Below are positions 36,503-49,067 of a DNA stretch of 64,000 bases, piece after piece. Origin of the DNA: Theocolax elegans (taxonomy: Eukaryota > Arthropoda > Insecta > Hymenoptera > Cerocephalidae); the NCBI GenBank assembly GCA_026168455.1, contig JANSJX010000008.1, positions 62,001 through 126,000 of the forward strand, written 5' to 3'. Made by a program: the position numbers and the translations under genes. The notes below the pieces were generated by a model. It was not told where the DNA came from, did no database searches, and was given only the letters and a program-made list of their open reading frames with translations. How positions within the stretch are numbered: position 1 is the first letter of the stretch; every line of letters starts with the position of its first letter.

Positions 36503-37838
36503 GTATACGTGTGCTAAGTCTTATGCGATAACAACACGGTACATAATTACGAACGAGATACAGGTAAATTAAATCATTATGCGCGTGTGTGTATACCGCG
36601 ATAAAAAAAGAAGAAAAGGATAATTTGAAAAATAATGTAACAATTACATATATCTCCGATAAAAGGTATAAATTATTACGTCGCGTGACAAATAGCGTTT
36701 GTTAAATTTCGTAATAATAAAACGAAGGATATTATATATTTGCGATAATGCACGTTACAAGTGAAATCTCAATTGTATAAAATACTCGCGCGATTCTCCG
36801 ATGAAGGAAAATATATATGTATATAAATCCAAAAATCTCGAGTTTCATTAAAACGAATTAAAGTACACGGCTCATAAATTATACACTTGCCGGTCCCCGT
36901 CAGAGCGAGACCGGCAGCAGCTATGTATATACACGAGAGAGAAATACACGAATCCTTTTAAGATACGCGCGTCATAAACCTCTCGTGTAACAGCGCGGAC
37001 CGTTCCGATCTTTCGCGATACTGAATAATCAACTCGAATCTCTGTGTATTTTAACGAAACGAATCGCGAATAAAATTCAGGCCGTTGGATCTAGGTCCCC
37101 CGCGTACACGTCGTTTCGATCGGACTCTCTCTCTCTTTCTCTCTCTATCTCTCGCAACAAGGTTGTACGGGGTTATCACACGCAATCTGTCGTGAATGAA
37201 TGGTCGTCATGATATAGGCGCGACAATCTGCACGTGACCGATAAGTCAACGCCGATAAACCTTCGTCGTCGTCCAAAAGAGAGAAAGTCCGAGCACGAGC
37301 CAGGCGTACCCGGAGGATTCTACGTACACGCACTCTACAACCCGACAAACCAAAATAATCTTCCACCATATTAAACGCATAGCCACTTTTTTTACAGATT
37401 ACCTATAGGTATTTTCCAACGGGAAGTTGCTATTTTTTGTAAAATTCATTTGAAAACACAAATATAAACCTTATACATTTTTAGTTTAGATTCTCGTAAA
37501 TATGTTAATTAATATATTTCATTTAAAAAAATATTGCTTCAATTAATATTAATTAATGTAAAAAGCGAATGATTAATAAAAAAATAACAAACCAAATTGA
37601 AACGTAGAAACTAAGTTAATAATTGTTAGCGTTTAATTAAAAGAGAAATATGTATATATATATAGAGAGAGAGAGAATCCATTTAACGAAATGGCTTAAA
37701 GAAAACACGCGATATACGTATAGATACGAGCTTTTGAAATAAAATATACAATCCACCTAAGATTTTTACGTGGACTACTATCTAGATTAACCCATATTTA
37801 CGTTCACCGTGTAAGGTATATGTATACGTCTACGTAAT
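36503..37838. repeat. segmental duplication, copy 4 (blocks B+C)
   Basis: It begins inside block B at GTATACGTGTGCTAAGTC, just after a (TA)n tract, and runs through block C. Over block B it is almost identical to copy 2. Confidence 0.92.
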
Positions 37839-39555
37839 ATATATATATATATATATATATATACCGTTATACCATATCCAGAAAATTAAAATTACGTTGT
37901 TAGAATTTTTAATTAAATTACGGTAAATCAAATTTTCTATTTTAAACATCGAAAATTTCGCAATAAAAATATTTTGAAGACATCGTCGTTTAAATTTATT
38001 GTAAAATAATTTTTCAACGACCCAAAATGTATATGAAAGATGTAGATGCAAGTTGAAAAATCTACTTCTTTTTTTCACGTATCGATAACTCGGTCTCTAA
38101 GAAAAGCTCACGCACGCGGATGAATCTCGGAGCGACGTGTAATCTTATAAAGAGAAAAAGCGACATATAGGCTGCTGCTGGAAAATGTCACGATGTCAAG
38201 TTGTACCCGAGGTAGATACGCAAATCTAATAGGTAGATACTGCGCACGTGAACCTGTTCTGTAAATAAAAACAAATCATTTTTATCCCCGCTACTTCTAA
38301 ATATACTCGTTCAAAAGAGTTTCAAATTTTTTTTTTGTCAAAAAAAAAAAAAAAATAAAGAAAACCAAATGTGTGCAACGTTGCATATAAAAATATGTTT
38401 TCGTAAGATAGCATTGCCGATAAAACAGTAATCGGTCAAAAGGATCTGGTTTTTTTTTGTTGTCGATCGACAAGGGGAGTTTTGTATAGCCGGTACATAT
38501 AGACACAGCAGTTACATTTTCGATGTGCATAGGGCGAAGTCAACAGGGTATCTGTATTATTGGCGAAACGTTTGATCGATAGGTTTCTCGTTCGATAATA
38601 CATAATCATTTAGATCGGCAATCGTGGGCCAGTCAAACGTCGAATAATAATATTATTTGTCGTTTAGAACAATATATATCGTATTACAATGTCGATTATA
38701 CACACAGTATCAGTTACGCACACTCGCGTTGACAAACGCTGATCGATCTGACAATCCGTAATAAATATTTTTCGCAACTACTCCTTCTTTTTTTGTTCCT
38801 CGTTCAAATTGTTGTATCTCGCAAGATGACACGAATATATAACAATGAAGAAGGAAAAAAAAACACAATTCACACGGGAAGAATGCGTAAAAATTTAAAT
38901 TGTGCGTGTATATATACACACACACGCAAGTTTCACACGTAATTAAACGTAGAGATATTCAGCATCAGTGTGTATACTTTTGAATATCCGAGTTGACATT
39001 TCCCAACGCGTGTATAAATAAATTCGAAGATGAAGAAAGGAAGGAAATCCTTTGCGGAGAGGAGAACATCTCTCGTCTCTCGAGAGAGGAGATTTCGTAG
39101 TTAGCTGTAGAAAAGGACAAGAAGCGAAAGAGAACGAGGTTGTGAGGTACACGGTGAAAGCTTTGCAAGCATCGGAGCACGTAATTTTCATAACTTTTCA
39201 CAGAGACAATAACCGAGGTTCCTCCTCTCCGCCCCCGTCCCTCGAAGCGGATAGCGGCTAAGTGCCTGGAACATATACATATATATCTCTTTTCTCTTTT
39301 CATCTACTTCTTCCTTCCTCCAAATAATCCTTCTCTCTTTTTTTCTTCTTCCTTCCTTCCTCAGCTTTGTTGTACTTGCGTTATAGTTTTTTCTTTCTCC
39401 CGCATGCTCTTCGTATACACGCATACACGCTATCTATATATGTATGTACGTATGTGATATATCTGATGGACTACGCGCGTAGTCTATTTGTAAGAGAAAA
39501 AAAAATAAATGATTTTTTTAGAACAAATAAAATAATATTCTTGTATATTAAATAA
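37839..39555. other. non-coding stretch
   Basis: (TA)n at 37839-37863, AT-rich unique sequence, an A-run near 38338-38355 and a CpG-richer patch at 38960-39260. An acceptor-like site with a long T/C tract ends CCTCAG at 39364, but the frame behind it is a low-complexity peptide. No gene is supported. Confidence 0.5.
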
Positions 39556-39726
39556 TTACATATTAGTATACCGTTACCCAAAATAACAGAAAATGTTAGT
39601 AATAAAAATAATTACATCGGTGCTATACGAATTTTCAATGAATTTCCAGACGAATTGAAAATACTAGTAAGAAAAATATCAGGAAAAAACTTAAAATTTG
39701 GATCAGATCTAATTTTTGATTTGTAA
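39556..39726 (+). pseudogene. C-terminal remnant of a jockey-type reverse transcriptase
   Basis: A 56-codon open stretch between stops reads IPLPKITENV followed by NKNNYIGAIRIFNEFPDELK and ends GSDLIFDL before TAA at 39724. The pattern 'I-P..K-T...(15 residues)..G.R.FN..P..LK' is the usual end of jockey-superfamily ORF2 proteins (typically ...G.KLYN.LP..IK). No reverse-transcriptase core lies upstream, so the copy is 5'-truncated and not functional. Support comes from the matching tail at 40174-40200. The family assignment is from pattern memory only. Confidence 0.5.
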
Positions 39727-40200
39727 ACATTTGTAATAAAACTGATTGTAAAAGAGTAAAATTGTTTTTAATAATTTTAGTAACCAAATGAATCATTATG
39801 AAAATAATGCGCAATATAAAGATCCTGCGGGATTTTACAAAGTCAAACAAATTATTATTAGACATCAGAACGTATATTTTGTTAAATGTTAGTAAGATAC
39901 TGGTAATAAAAGATTTTATTATTAAAAAATTAAAAAACTTTTTGAATACTGCTATAATGCATGGTAATCCCCGTTAGATATGTATTTAATATGGGAAGCA
40001 AACAGAAAATGTTTTATATATATATATTTATATTCTTTTAGTTTTGTAAGTTAATTGTTAAGTTTTAAATGTTATGCCAGTCCTATGTACAGGCAAACAT
40101 TATGTTGCCTCTATAAGAGTTACTAGGAAATCTATAGAAATGTAGGTGATAAACTATGTAATTTTTTTGCTGGTTAAATAAATAAATAAATAAAATAAAT
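39556..40200 (+). mobile_element. 5'-truncated non-LTR retrotransposon tail
   Basis: The ORF2-like C-terminus (39556-39726) is followed by about 450 bp of AT-rich 3' UTR and a simple tail, (AAAT)n, at 40174-40200. That order is typical of jockey-like or RTE-like elements. Target-site duplications were not resolved. Confidence 0.5.
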
Positions 40201-42249
40201 AGTGTGTATATACGTTTACGGGAATATATATATAACGGGCTATACTATATATACATATATATAGCTATATAATAATGAAACATTCCGAGATGTCGATGGG
40301 TAAATACGCGGGAAATTCACCTATGAAAATGAATTGAAGAAGAATCTTTGTCGCGGAATTTAGTTTAAACGGAGAGATAAAAAATCTTTCACGCGAACGC
40401 GGTCAGTTATACGTGTTTAAATAACCTAATTTGCCATTATATTTCTTTACCATTGTCGGTAATATATCGGGCCGTACGAGATGCGCGGTACAAATTTGAA
40501 TAAGAGTACGATCGTTAAAATCTCATATAATATACGAAGAAGAACCACCAGCAGCAGCAGCAGCAGCAAGAGCGATCGATCTATTTTATTTTCCTATCTC
40601 CATCCTCTTGCGACATTAACCAGAGGTGAACAAAGACGAACGGCGCATAACAACGCGAGGCATTAGAAAAGCGCGAACGAATCGAATTTGCGTATTTACG
40701 AGAGAAGATCAAGAAGCGAGCACGGATGATCGAAGACTACGTATACCCTCGACCCTCCTCCCGAAAAACTTGGAATATAAGAGATTATTATTATTCTCGT
40801 CGCAGAAACTTTATCGACGATCCTTTATACCTTTTGGTATCTTTTTTTTCGGCAAGACCGAAAGAATGTCACTCAGTAAATTGTACGTACAGGACATTTG
40901 ACTTTTACTATACGTCGCGTTGTGCAAAATGTAACAGCCAATTATATGTACGAGCGTGCGTCCGTCTCGTTAACCCGATCGCTCACGCGGTTAGACGGAT
41001 AAATGGAAACTATTTTTCTTTTTTTTCGACATATTCTGGTAATAGTTTATAGTTGTGTATAATATATATATAGATGTCGTTTAAAATTTTTTTGGAGTCT
41101 GAACAACCTGAGAGTAAAGGATTTTTTTTATCAAAGAGTAAAGGATGTTTGGACAGTCGATCGAATCATTTAAAATTAAAGCAAAGTAGATCGACGAATG
41201 TCGAAGAAGCATCCTGATGAGAATACAATGAGATTCGACGTCAACGACGGTTAGCGCAGTCTATTCTCCTTTATGCTTTCGCAGATATTCATCATTTTGT
41301 TTGCATTTCAAGATGTATCGGTTCATTGAAGCGAAGAATGTATATATATACATCTCGACGATATTATCACTGCGATACAATGTCTCCTGTACCTCTGCTC
41401 CGACGAAGAAAAAAAACGCCACCAAATTAATTTGTTAATAAACGTAAATTATATTTATCGAGATAAAGAAATAGATATATATCCATAGAGGAGTAGGTAA
41501 CCGTACTAAAATTAACGCTCTTCGAAAGTTCACATTGATTAATCCAAGATTCTGTTTACGCATTGGGTTTCTAAGTAATTCTCGAAAGAGAAGTTTACCC
41601 CGTCGGGCGCGCACTGTATAGACATATCCGCATATAGGTTATGTGTATCTACGAAGGTATGGATCTCTGATTCACGGGGTGCGTAATTTAAGTTCGTTCG
41701 AGATGAAGATCAAGCAAGAAGGCGTGTATACCGTTGAAAGGGGGAAGAGAAGGTGGGGAGGGGAGGGGGGGGGGTACTTTGTAACCCCGGGTTGATAGTT
41801 TCCTCGTCTTCCTCATCGAGCAAATATTGCGCGTCGCGTTCTCTTTTATTGCGGTATGGTTCACTGGAGACGAAGATACACAGGATGAGCCGAAACGAAA
41901 TTAGGATCTTTGATCTTTGCGGCTGGTGGGCACTGTCGAGGAATCAAGAAAAGAAAGAAAAAAAATAATATAAAGAGAGGGAAAACTCAACACAAATACT
42001 ATACAAAGTCTTTAAAATCGAGATCTTATACGATATAAAAAATTTTCACGTGACTAAATTCTATTAATTTGTAAAGGAATTTCTTATATCTATACGAGAT
42101 ACGTGTATATATCATTCTTCAAAGAAAAATTGTGCAATGTTATTTTGGAAATGTGTTACGAGTATTACGTCGTGTTTCAATTTTACCAGGTTAAATTTTT
42201 TTTATATATATAGAAGTTCAAACAAATTTAACTTTCTCTATATCTGCGT
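40201..42249. other. non-coding stretch
   Basis: A CAG-type run near 40545-40569 codes only in a chance-like frame. 40480-41050 is moderately CpG-rich with 60-108-codon frames. A G-run lies at 41753-41775. No gene is supported. Confidence 0.5.
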
Positions 42250-42437
42250 GGTCAAAAGGCAACGTAGGGTAAGTCATAATTTTAAAATTGATTGATTTTG
42301 ACGCATTGGGATATTTAAAATATCGGACACCGTACTGTGAGTCAAAGAAACATAAAAAAGACAAAAGGTGCACAATAGTACAAATCCACTAGAAGAAAGC
42401 AAAGTATCGGAATTTTATTTCAATAAATAAAATTTAA

Positions 42438-42854
42438 CGGGTTTTGTGAACCAATATGCTTTATTAAGCGAGGCTTGTAATACTCTTACATCCACTATGG
42501 TTGGTGGAAGTCCCAGAGTAAGCCTTTCTAAAAATTAAAAAAAATTATAAATCGGCGTTTCGACCACAGCTCTTGTTATGGTCTCCTCCATAAGGAGATA
42601 GAGGCCTTCCTTAGACGCCCGTCGCCGATAAAAAGCGACGTCGAATGAACGTTAAAGCGGCTATACTTATGCCTTGCACTCGACTGCCTCTCTAGCGGGT
42701 AGAGAGAACAGTCGAATCCCCCTGGTGGTAGAAACTCTCACTAACCAGAGCGCGACGTGTTTTCACCCGAAGTCGCTAGTTATAAGAAAATAGACAATTT
42801 ATCATTCGCTAAAGATTATTTAAATATATAACATATATCGGGTTTTGCGAACCA
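42438..42854 (-). mobile_element. retroelement-like segment bounded by 16-bp direct repeats
   Basis: CGGGTTTTG(T/C)GAACCA occurs at both borders. Read on the minus strand, the 3' part (ending AATAAAGCATATTGGTTC) is about 90% identical to 61094-61230. AATAAA lies near that end. The direct terminal repeats and the hammerhead-like fold inside recall Penelope-like elements, which carry such ribozymes in their terminal repeats. No reverse transcriptase or GIY-YIG sequence is visible, so the class is uncertain. Confidence 0.45.
42554..42619 (-). ncRNA. degenerate hammerhead-ribozyme-like fold
   Basis: On the minus strand, GGCG then TC (a GUC cleavage triplet position) leads into stem I TAAGGA/TCCTTA. 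The core reads TGGAGGA where CTGATGA is expected. Stem II follows (GACCA/TGGTC), then GAAA, then CGCC closing stem III with GGCG. Every helix joins the core without extra bases. G5, A6, G8, A9 and GAAA are kept, but C3 and U4 are replaced, so cleavage activity is not expected. Confidence 0.4.
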
Positions 42855-43060
42855 TCATAATTTTGATATTTGGTGAAATTTTGCAATTTGAAACTACCTT
42901 GAAAGATAACACACGAAATAATGTATCTATCTTATTTTTTACATTTTAGTATAGAACTAGAAAATAATTAAACGCATCAATTTAACGGGGTGCCATAGTC
43001 AATATTTATCCTCCCTACCTTATCGGCAATCGTGATTATTAGTAATAAATGTGTAAATAA

Positions 43061-43323
43061 AACAGTATGTGAAAAAATAAGAGAAGAGGCGCCTTCGTTT
43101 ATTAATAATCTAACTGTGTGCTGAATTACAGATTAAAATTATATTGCGTTTTTGAGAAAAGTCTTACCAAAAATGTGAACCTAACCTCAACGAAGTGAAA
43201 AGATTTGATATTTTTGGTAAGACTTTTCTCAAAAACGCAATAATATTTAAATGTAAAATTTAGCACACAGTTAGATTGTCAATAAACGAAGGCGCCTCTT
43301 CTCTTATTTTTTCACATACTGTT
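43061..43323. mobile_element. short inverted-repeat element (263 bp)
   Basis: The ends are AACAGTATGTGAAAAAATAA and its inverse. Arms continue through GAGAAGAGGCGCCTTCGTTT, and an inner hairpin has GCGTTTTTGAGAAAAGTCTT arms. The ACAGTATGTG start is reminiscent of Tc1-type ends; a TA target could not be confirmed. Confidence 0.85.
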
Positions 43324-44098
43324 CTACTTTTTTATTAATTAATCATCAAAAATTGAGTATGGAACCCCCTTAATGGAAGTTTAATACTAATGATTATTAA
43401 TTTTTTGCAAAATGACCCAAGTCCACAGGACATATATGACGTTTTACTTGATATTGACGTAACTTCTTAACGTACTGCAAAACCAAACGGTTTTAAATTA
43501 TTAGTTTGTGAATTATTAAAAAAACACACACACACACACACATTTAAAACCTGAATTTTTCAAAAATTAAAAAAAAAGTGAGTTATATTACGTTACTTTG
43601 CCTTTTGACCATATATATATATATGGTAAGGATAATACAATACTGTTCCATTTTCGGTAAATCAAACCGAATTAATTTTTCGTGAGTCACTTCCATTATA
43701 AATCGTATACACGTATATAGATCGAAAGGATTTTCTATAAAGAAAAAAAAATAAAGAATTGACTGGAGGCACTCTATTTGATCGAGGGGCGCGTTTATAT
43801 CTCTAACTGTACGAATTAGCTACGGGTAAAAAGAGTTTTGCAAAAAAGGTAAAGGAATGAATATATATATATATATATATATATGCAGTGGGTCACGCGA
43901 GATCGGCGAGGCAGTAGGTTACTCGTCAAACCTCGTCGCAGTTCGATATAAAACATTTTCAACGTAATATATAGATCGATCGAGCGGTATGTATATATGT
44001 AGATGAGAGGATTATATACGCGTGTAGTCGAGGTGGCGTGCATCCTCCGAGTACCTATACATGGACACACGTGTATGATAAACCGGAGGAGAAGCAAA

Positions 44099-44134
44099 AG
44101 AAGAAGAAGAAGAAGAAGAAGAAGAAGAAGAAGA
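44099..44134. repeat. (GAA)n trinucleotide repeat
   Basis: About twelve GAA/AAG units. Confidence 0.95.
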
Positions 44135-47100
44135 GAAAAATCGGCAAGTCAAACAAGGGGGGTTGCGTAGTACTTGACGAGCCGTTTGGTTACGAGGTAA
44201 ACCAGTCTGTTGTAATCAGCGCGAGTGCAGGGACAACAAATTGGAAGTAAGCTTATCCGTTAATGGAAAACGTAATCGCAAACGGTCGCTGAGTGAATCT
44301 CTCTCTCTGCCTCTGTTGGTATAGAACTGCACAACTATACTGTACCTGTATAAGCGCGAGCGAGCGACGATCGCTTCGATTCTGTATACATATATATATA
44401 TCTATATACATGTACTATATAACTGGGTGGAGACGAATGACGAGTTCGCGCATCTAAACATATACCTCCACGTTAGCGGGACATTGGCTCTAGTTATTGG
44501 ATGATCATCGTGATGATTATGATGATCATGATGACGACGACGACGAGCGACGGAGATGATGATGATGATGATGAGGATGCTACGAGGATTGCGATTGCGA
44601 CACGGTGTCGCGAACGAACCTGCGGCGTATCCTTCACGCGTGCTTCAATGTATATATATATATATATAAGTAGTCGAACCGTTATAACGCATATATATAT
44701 ACATTCGCGCCTACTTGGATTTCGTCCCGTGTGCTCCTTTTTTTTCTCACGCCTCTGACTTTCACGGTGTACGCTTTACGTAATCGCGCTGTCGTTCTTC
44801 TTTTCTTTTTATTGTATATGTATATACGCAGCTTGTCCTTTTGTAAGGAGACTTCGTGACACGTTTTTACACACCAAATTGTGGAGGAGTTCGTTTTGTA
44901 TGTCCGAGTACCTTTGGGTAATATGATTTATTACACTTTTTAACTAGTCACATGTGAATTAATGTTCATTTAATTATTATTAAATGGGGAGCGTATAAAA
45001 CATTTTTTTTTAGTACTTTCTAAACTACATATTTACGAACGATTGTATATATACATGGATTAGTTTTATACGTTCGTGTAGGCATAAATTACAAGATTTT
45101 TTTCACTAATTACGTAAATTAATTTTTTTAATTAGTTATGGATAAACAATGTGAATTTAAAGAAACGCGTTTTTTTTTCAAATAAATTTAGTTTTTCGGA
45201 TGTTACGAATCGTAGAGAGGTTTGGACATTTTTTGTGTACTTTGTATATATACATTCGTTCAAAAATTGTCAAATTGTTCACCGTGAATTTGGCATATGT
45301 ATACGTCGTTATTGACTAATATCACTGTGTATTAATTTACAGCCAGGAGATTTAAAATTTAATTAATATTTTAACTAAACATTGCAGTCAAAATCAATAT
45401 CAACGATTTCGGAAACGTTCATAATTAATGGGTTTCTGTCAATTTACGAGTAATATGAGATAATCAAAAGTATCCTTCGTATTTTAGATCCGTTATTTTG
45501 GATTTCAGATAATTCCGACATTAAATTTTTAATCAGTGACCTCGAAAAACTTCTTACAGAGTAGTTTTTTGTTGATGAAATGAGTGTAATGGCATCTTTT
45601 TTAAAAATATCCGTCACATTTCCGGAATAAGCGACACCAACAAGAAGCCATGAAACGCTTATAGTTTTTGAAGGAGGATGCCCTTGAAAATAAATTGGAG
45701 GTATATAGAAAATTTGCATACACATAGATATTAACATTTAATGTTAAAAATAAAAGTTTAACGATCAATTGCGAGTTTTCCCTTAATCTCCCCAAATTAA
45801 TATTTCCTTAATTTTCTTTAATTATTGTAATCGATAATTCAATATTGCGATTAAAAGTACACGATTTGCGCGTACCCGGACGTTCCCATACATATATGGA
45901 CATCCTTTCATCTACAGAGTAAAAATGTGCCTTATAGAAAGGGTTGAAAGGATTGACATTAGAAATTTTAAAAAACTTCAACAATTATACCAAATTGATA
46001 TCTACAACAAAATTGTATACATAGAACCCAAGTAAAAACCAAAAAAAAAAAAAAACAAAAAGAAAAAATGCCAACGGTTATAGATTAATACGGTTTAGAG
46101 GAAACGGAAAAGTGATCATTGGTTAATTCGAGTGGGGCTCAGCTGAGCTTAGCCGATGAAACTCGACTCTCGCGGTGGCAATCACGGGAACATCGACGCA
46201 CCAGCACCAACGAGGGAAGGGAGGAGGAAAGGGGGGGGGGCAAAGGGTATATCCCCCGTATGCATTGTTGGGTAATAGCCCTCTTACTTGCCGAGATTCG
46301 CGGGGTGTACGCGCGCGCGCGCGCGAGCCTCCGCACTACTACTGGCAACGTGCACTCTCGCCATTTCGCGTGGGTTATGTCACCCGTGCACACGAGAGAT
46401 TCCGTATTCCGAGCTCGTGTTTCCCGATTATCGGAATCCATTATACAATCTGCGTGTGTGTGTGTGGGTGTCTGTATGTACGAACGAGCGATCGCCCCCT
46501 CTCGCCTCGTGTACTTCTCGAGCCAATATTTCAATTGAATGCCCGGGCACCTATATATACATATACATATAAGATAATAATCGACACGAGCGTTCCTTAG
46601 TACGAAATAAAAAACATTTCAGCATTCGACATCACTTTTTTTTTTTTTGGATTTCCCGGATATTTTTCATCCGATAGTCGATCCACCTATATCTGGCTTT
46701 TATCGTGTTCCCACCTTCTTTTTTTTTTGAGGGAATGTTGTGCGTTTTTTTTTCTTTCTCTCGCTTACACACCGTGCGTTTTATCGTGGATCCAAAAAGT
46801 GGGATAAACTAAGTAATAACCGTAACAACATTATCGAACACACGCGGATACGACGAGTACAATAATGGTTTACAGAATTTTTTCCTTTCGGAAAATTTAT
46901 CGCTGGATAATGTATAAACGCGAGTATATAGGGATATGATTCACGCACGCCCCCCCCCCCCTCCCCACTCTCCGTGTAATATACGCAGTTAAATATTTTT
47001 TACCGATTAAAATGTACATATATAGATATATACATATATGTGAATATTTGAGAAGGAGTCACTTCGTTTCGTGAAAATTCGAAGCGTGACTCAAGTTTTA

Positions 47101-48008
47101 TTACGCGGGAGAGTGTAATACACGGGCATTCGAGCTCGACGTTATAAAATGAAGAAATAATTCGAAAATATAATAGAGAGAAAAACCATTGGAGGGAGCA
47201 ACACCCGACTTGGCCCCTTTCGAAAACTATATATGTATAAAACGAATATACGAAATTTACATATTTGAGCAATAAAATGGTCCGGGAATACACTGCGTCA
47301 AACCCCGTGAATAAATGAATTCGCGCTTTAAAAAAAAAGTGTCTATACACACACACACACACACACACATACAGACACACGTCTACTGGAAAGCTCGTTC
47401 TGTCTTTCACCCCCTGAAAACCATATAGCGATATACTCATCCATTAGAGCGATAATAGCGTAGGGCAAATAATTGAAAGTTTATTGAGACGAATGTATCG
47501 ATGCGCGGCGGGCATCTTTCTCCGTGAAATGGTACACGGGGGTGCTGTACATAAATATTTGAAGGACCGCGTATAGGATCCAACTCGTCCCCGCCACCAC
47601 CCTAGATTTTCAAAAGGGGCTCCACGCAGACACGCGACGCCCATATACCGAAATTCACCTTTCACGATGAAAACTCGGAACTCCGGTGGTGTGGCCCGAC
47701 GATACGTACGTGACTCATTCCTCGAGGTACACGTATATATGTAACCACGATTCTATGTACTTACACTCGATATATCGACACGATAGATGTACATTAAAAA
47801 AAAAAAGAAATATCAACCCCCGGAACGACAAGACTAAGTTGATAATAATATCGTGGATATATATACACGAGACGAATGGCTATTGATCACGTTAATTTTA
47901 CTTTTGGTTCGTCCTCTTGGGACTAATGATTTTTTCCCTACTGGAATGTCGAATGGTGCGTGTGTGTATATGTATAGTCCCTCGTGTAATACTGTAAAGC
48001 TTAACCAT

Positions 48009-48010
<2 letters not shown>

Positions 48011-48041
<31 letters not shown>
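48011..48041. repeat. (CT)n microsatellite
   Basis: Uninterrupted CT repeat. Confidence 0.95.
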
Positions 48042-48044
<3 letters not shown>

Positions 48045-48238
48045 TGGATCGCGTAGGCCAACAAGCCAAAAGGTTAATGGCATCTCGTACCGCGAGAGCC
48101 CTTGGTACTTCGGTATTCATGGAAAGCGATCTCGCTTCTCTATCTTTTTTTTTTCTTTTTTAAACACATACCGTGTAATAACAGCTTATATGAAAGCTTT
48201 GGGAGTAGGTGCTTGATTTTAGCTGGGAAAAAGGTACC

Positions 48239-48242
<4 letters not shown>

Positions 48243-48270
<28 letters not shown>
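48243..48270. repeat. (TA)n microsatellite
   Basis: Uninterrupted TA repeat. Confidence 0.95.
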
Positions 48271-48276
<6 letters not shown>

Positions 48277-48891
48277 TGCACCGATTCCTCGAGTACGTCG
48301 TGTACTCGAAGTTTAGTCGAATGAGGATTTGATTCGAGGAATATTAATTTCTCATCGTCCAAATTATCTATTATCATCTACGCACTGATCGATATCCACT
48401 TCAAGTGGTCCGATCAAAATATTAAAATGCACCAAATTTTAGGTACACACTGGAAATGTTTTTCAAAATATAGAAAATAATTTTTTTGTATTAGAATGTA
48501 TTTGTTCAAAAGTAATGTTATCCTAAAAACGTTAAAACTTTTCCAGTTTTTCCAACACCCGGTGTATTTACATCGATTTATCTTAAAATCTATCGTTTGT
48601 TTATCATCTCTAGAACTAATCCTTCTGGGTTAGAACTTCTAATCTCAAGGTCAACGTCTCATAAATTATATGTCAGTATTGAACTTAAAAATATTGTAAC
48701 TTTGTCTCAATTGATTTTTGAAAGCTTGAAATAATAGTTTTTAAACGGTCTGTAATTTATAGTGATCTTAGAGTCTGTAACAAGTTACGATAATTTAAAG
48801 AAACACAAACTATCTTATATGGTAATTTCTATTTAAATTTTTAAAAAAATGTTGCCATTCTTTAAAGTTAGATCTTTATAGTTACACTCAC

Positions 48892-49067
48892 AAAAATGTA
48901 TTCTTGTGATTAGAAGAGTGTCGTATCAAATATGGTTCAAAAGGAATACCAAGTAGATTCCATTTAAATCAAGATTTCGCTATTCTAAAATTCTAATAGT
49001 AATCGAATTTTCTGGGTTATAGAAAAATCGTCTAATATCAAATCTTCTAATCACAAGAATACATTTT
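48892..49067. repeat. inverted repeat with 24-bp arms
   Basis: AAAATGTATTCTTGTGATTA plus GAAG at 48893-48916 returns exactly inverted at 49044-49067 (CTTCTAATCACAAGAATACA and TTTT). The spacer is about 127 nt. It may be a short terminal-inverted-repeat element. CACTCACAAAAA just upstream resembles the CACTGAGAAAAA end type. Confidence 0.75.

Larger units (their letters stand above)
42250..43610. mobile_element. possible element with GGTCAAAAGGCAA inverted ends, carrying nested insertions
   Basis: GGTCAAAAGGCAA at 42250 and its inverse TTGCCTTTTGACC ending at 43610 are exact. The match continues to a following GTA. Between them lie a retroelement-like segment (42438-42854) and an inverted-repeat element (43061-43323). 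No transposase and no clear target duplication were seen. Confidence 0.45.
43611..48891. other. non-coding stretch with GC-rich island
   Basis: Microsatellites: (TA)n near 43611-43625 and 43860-43884, (GAA)n 44099-44134, imperfect (GAT)n 44500-44580, (CA)n near 47348-47370, (CT)n 48011-48041, (TA)n 48243-48270. 46110-46560 is GC-rich with 94-146-codon frames open on both strands at once and no domain. No gene is supported. Confidence 0.5.

Noticed and set aside
46119..46600. Four overlapping frames of 94-141 codons
   Set aside because: Both strands open in a GC-rich patch with (GC)n and (GT)n runs. No domain or splice support.
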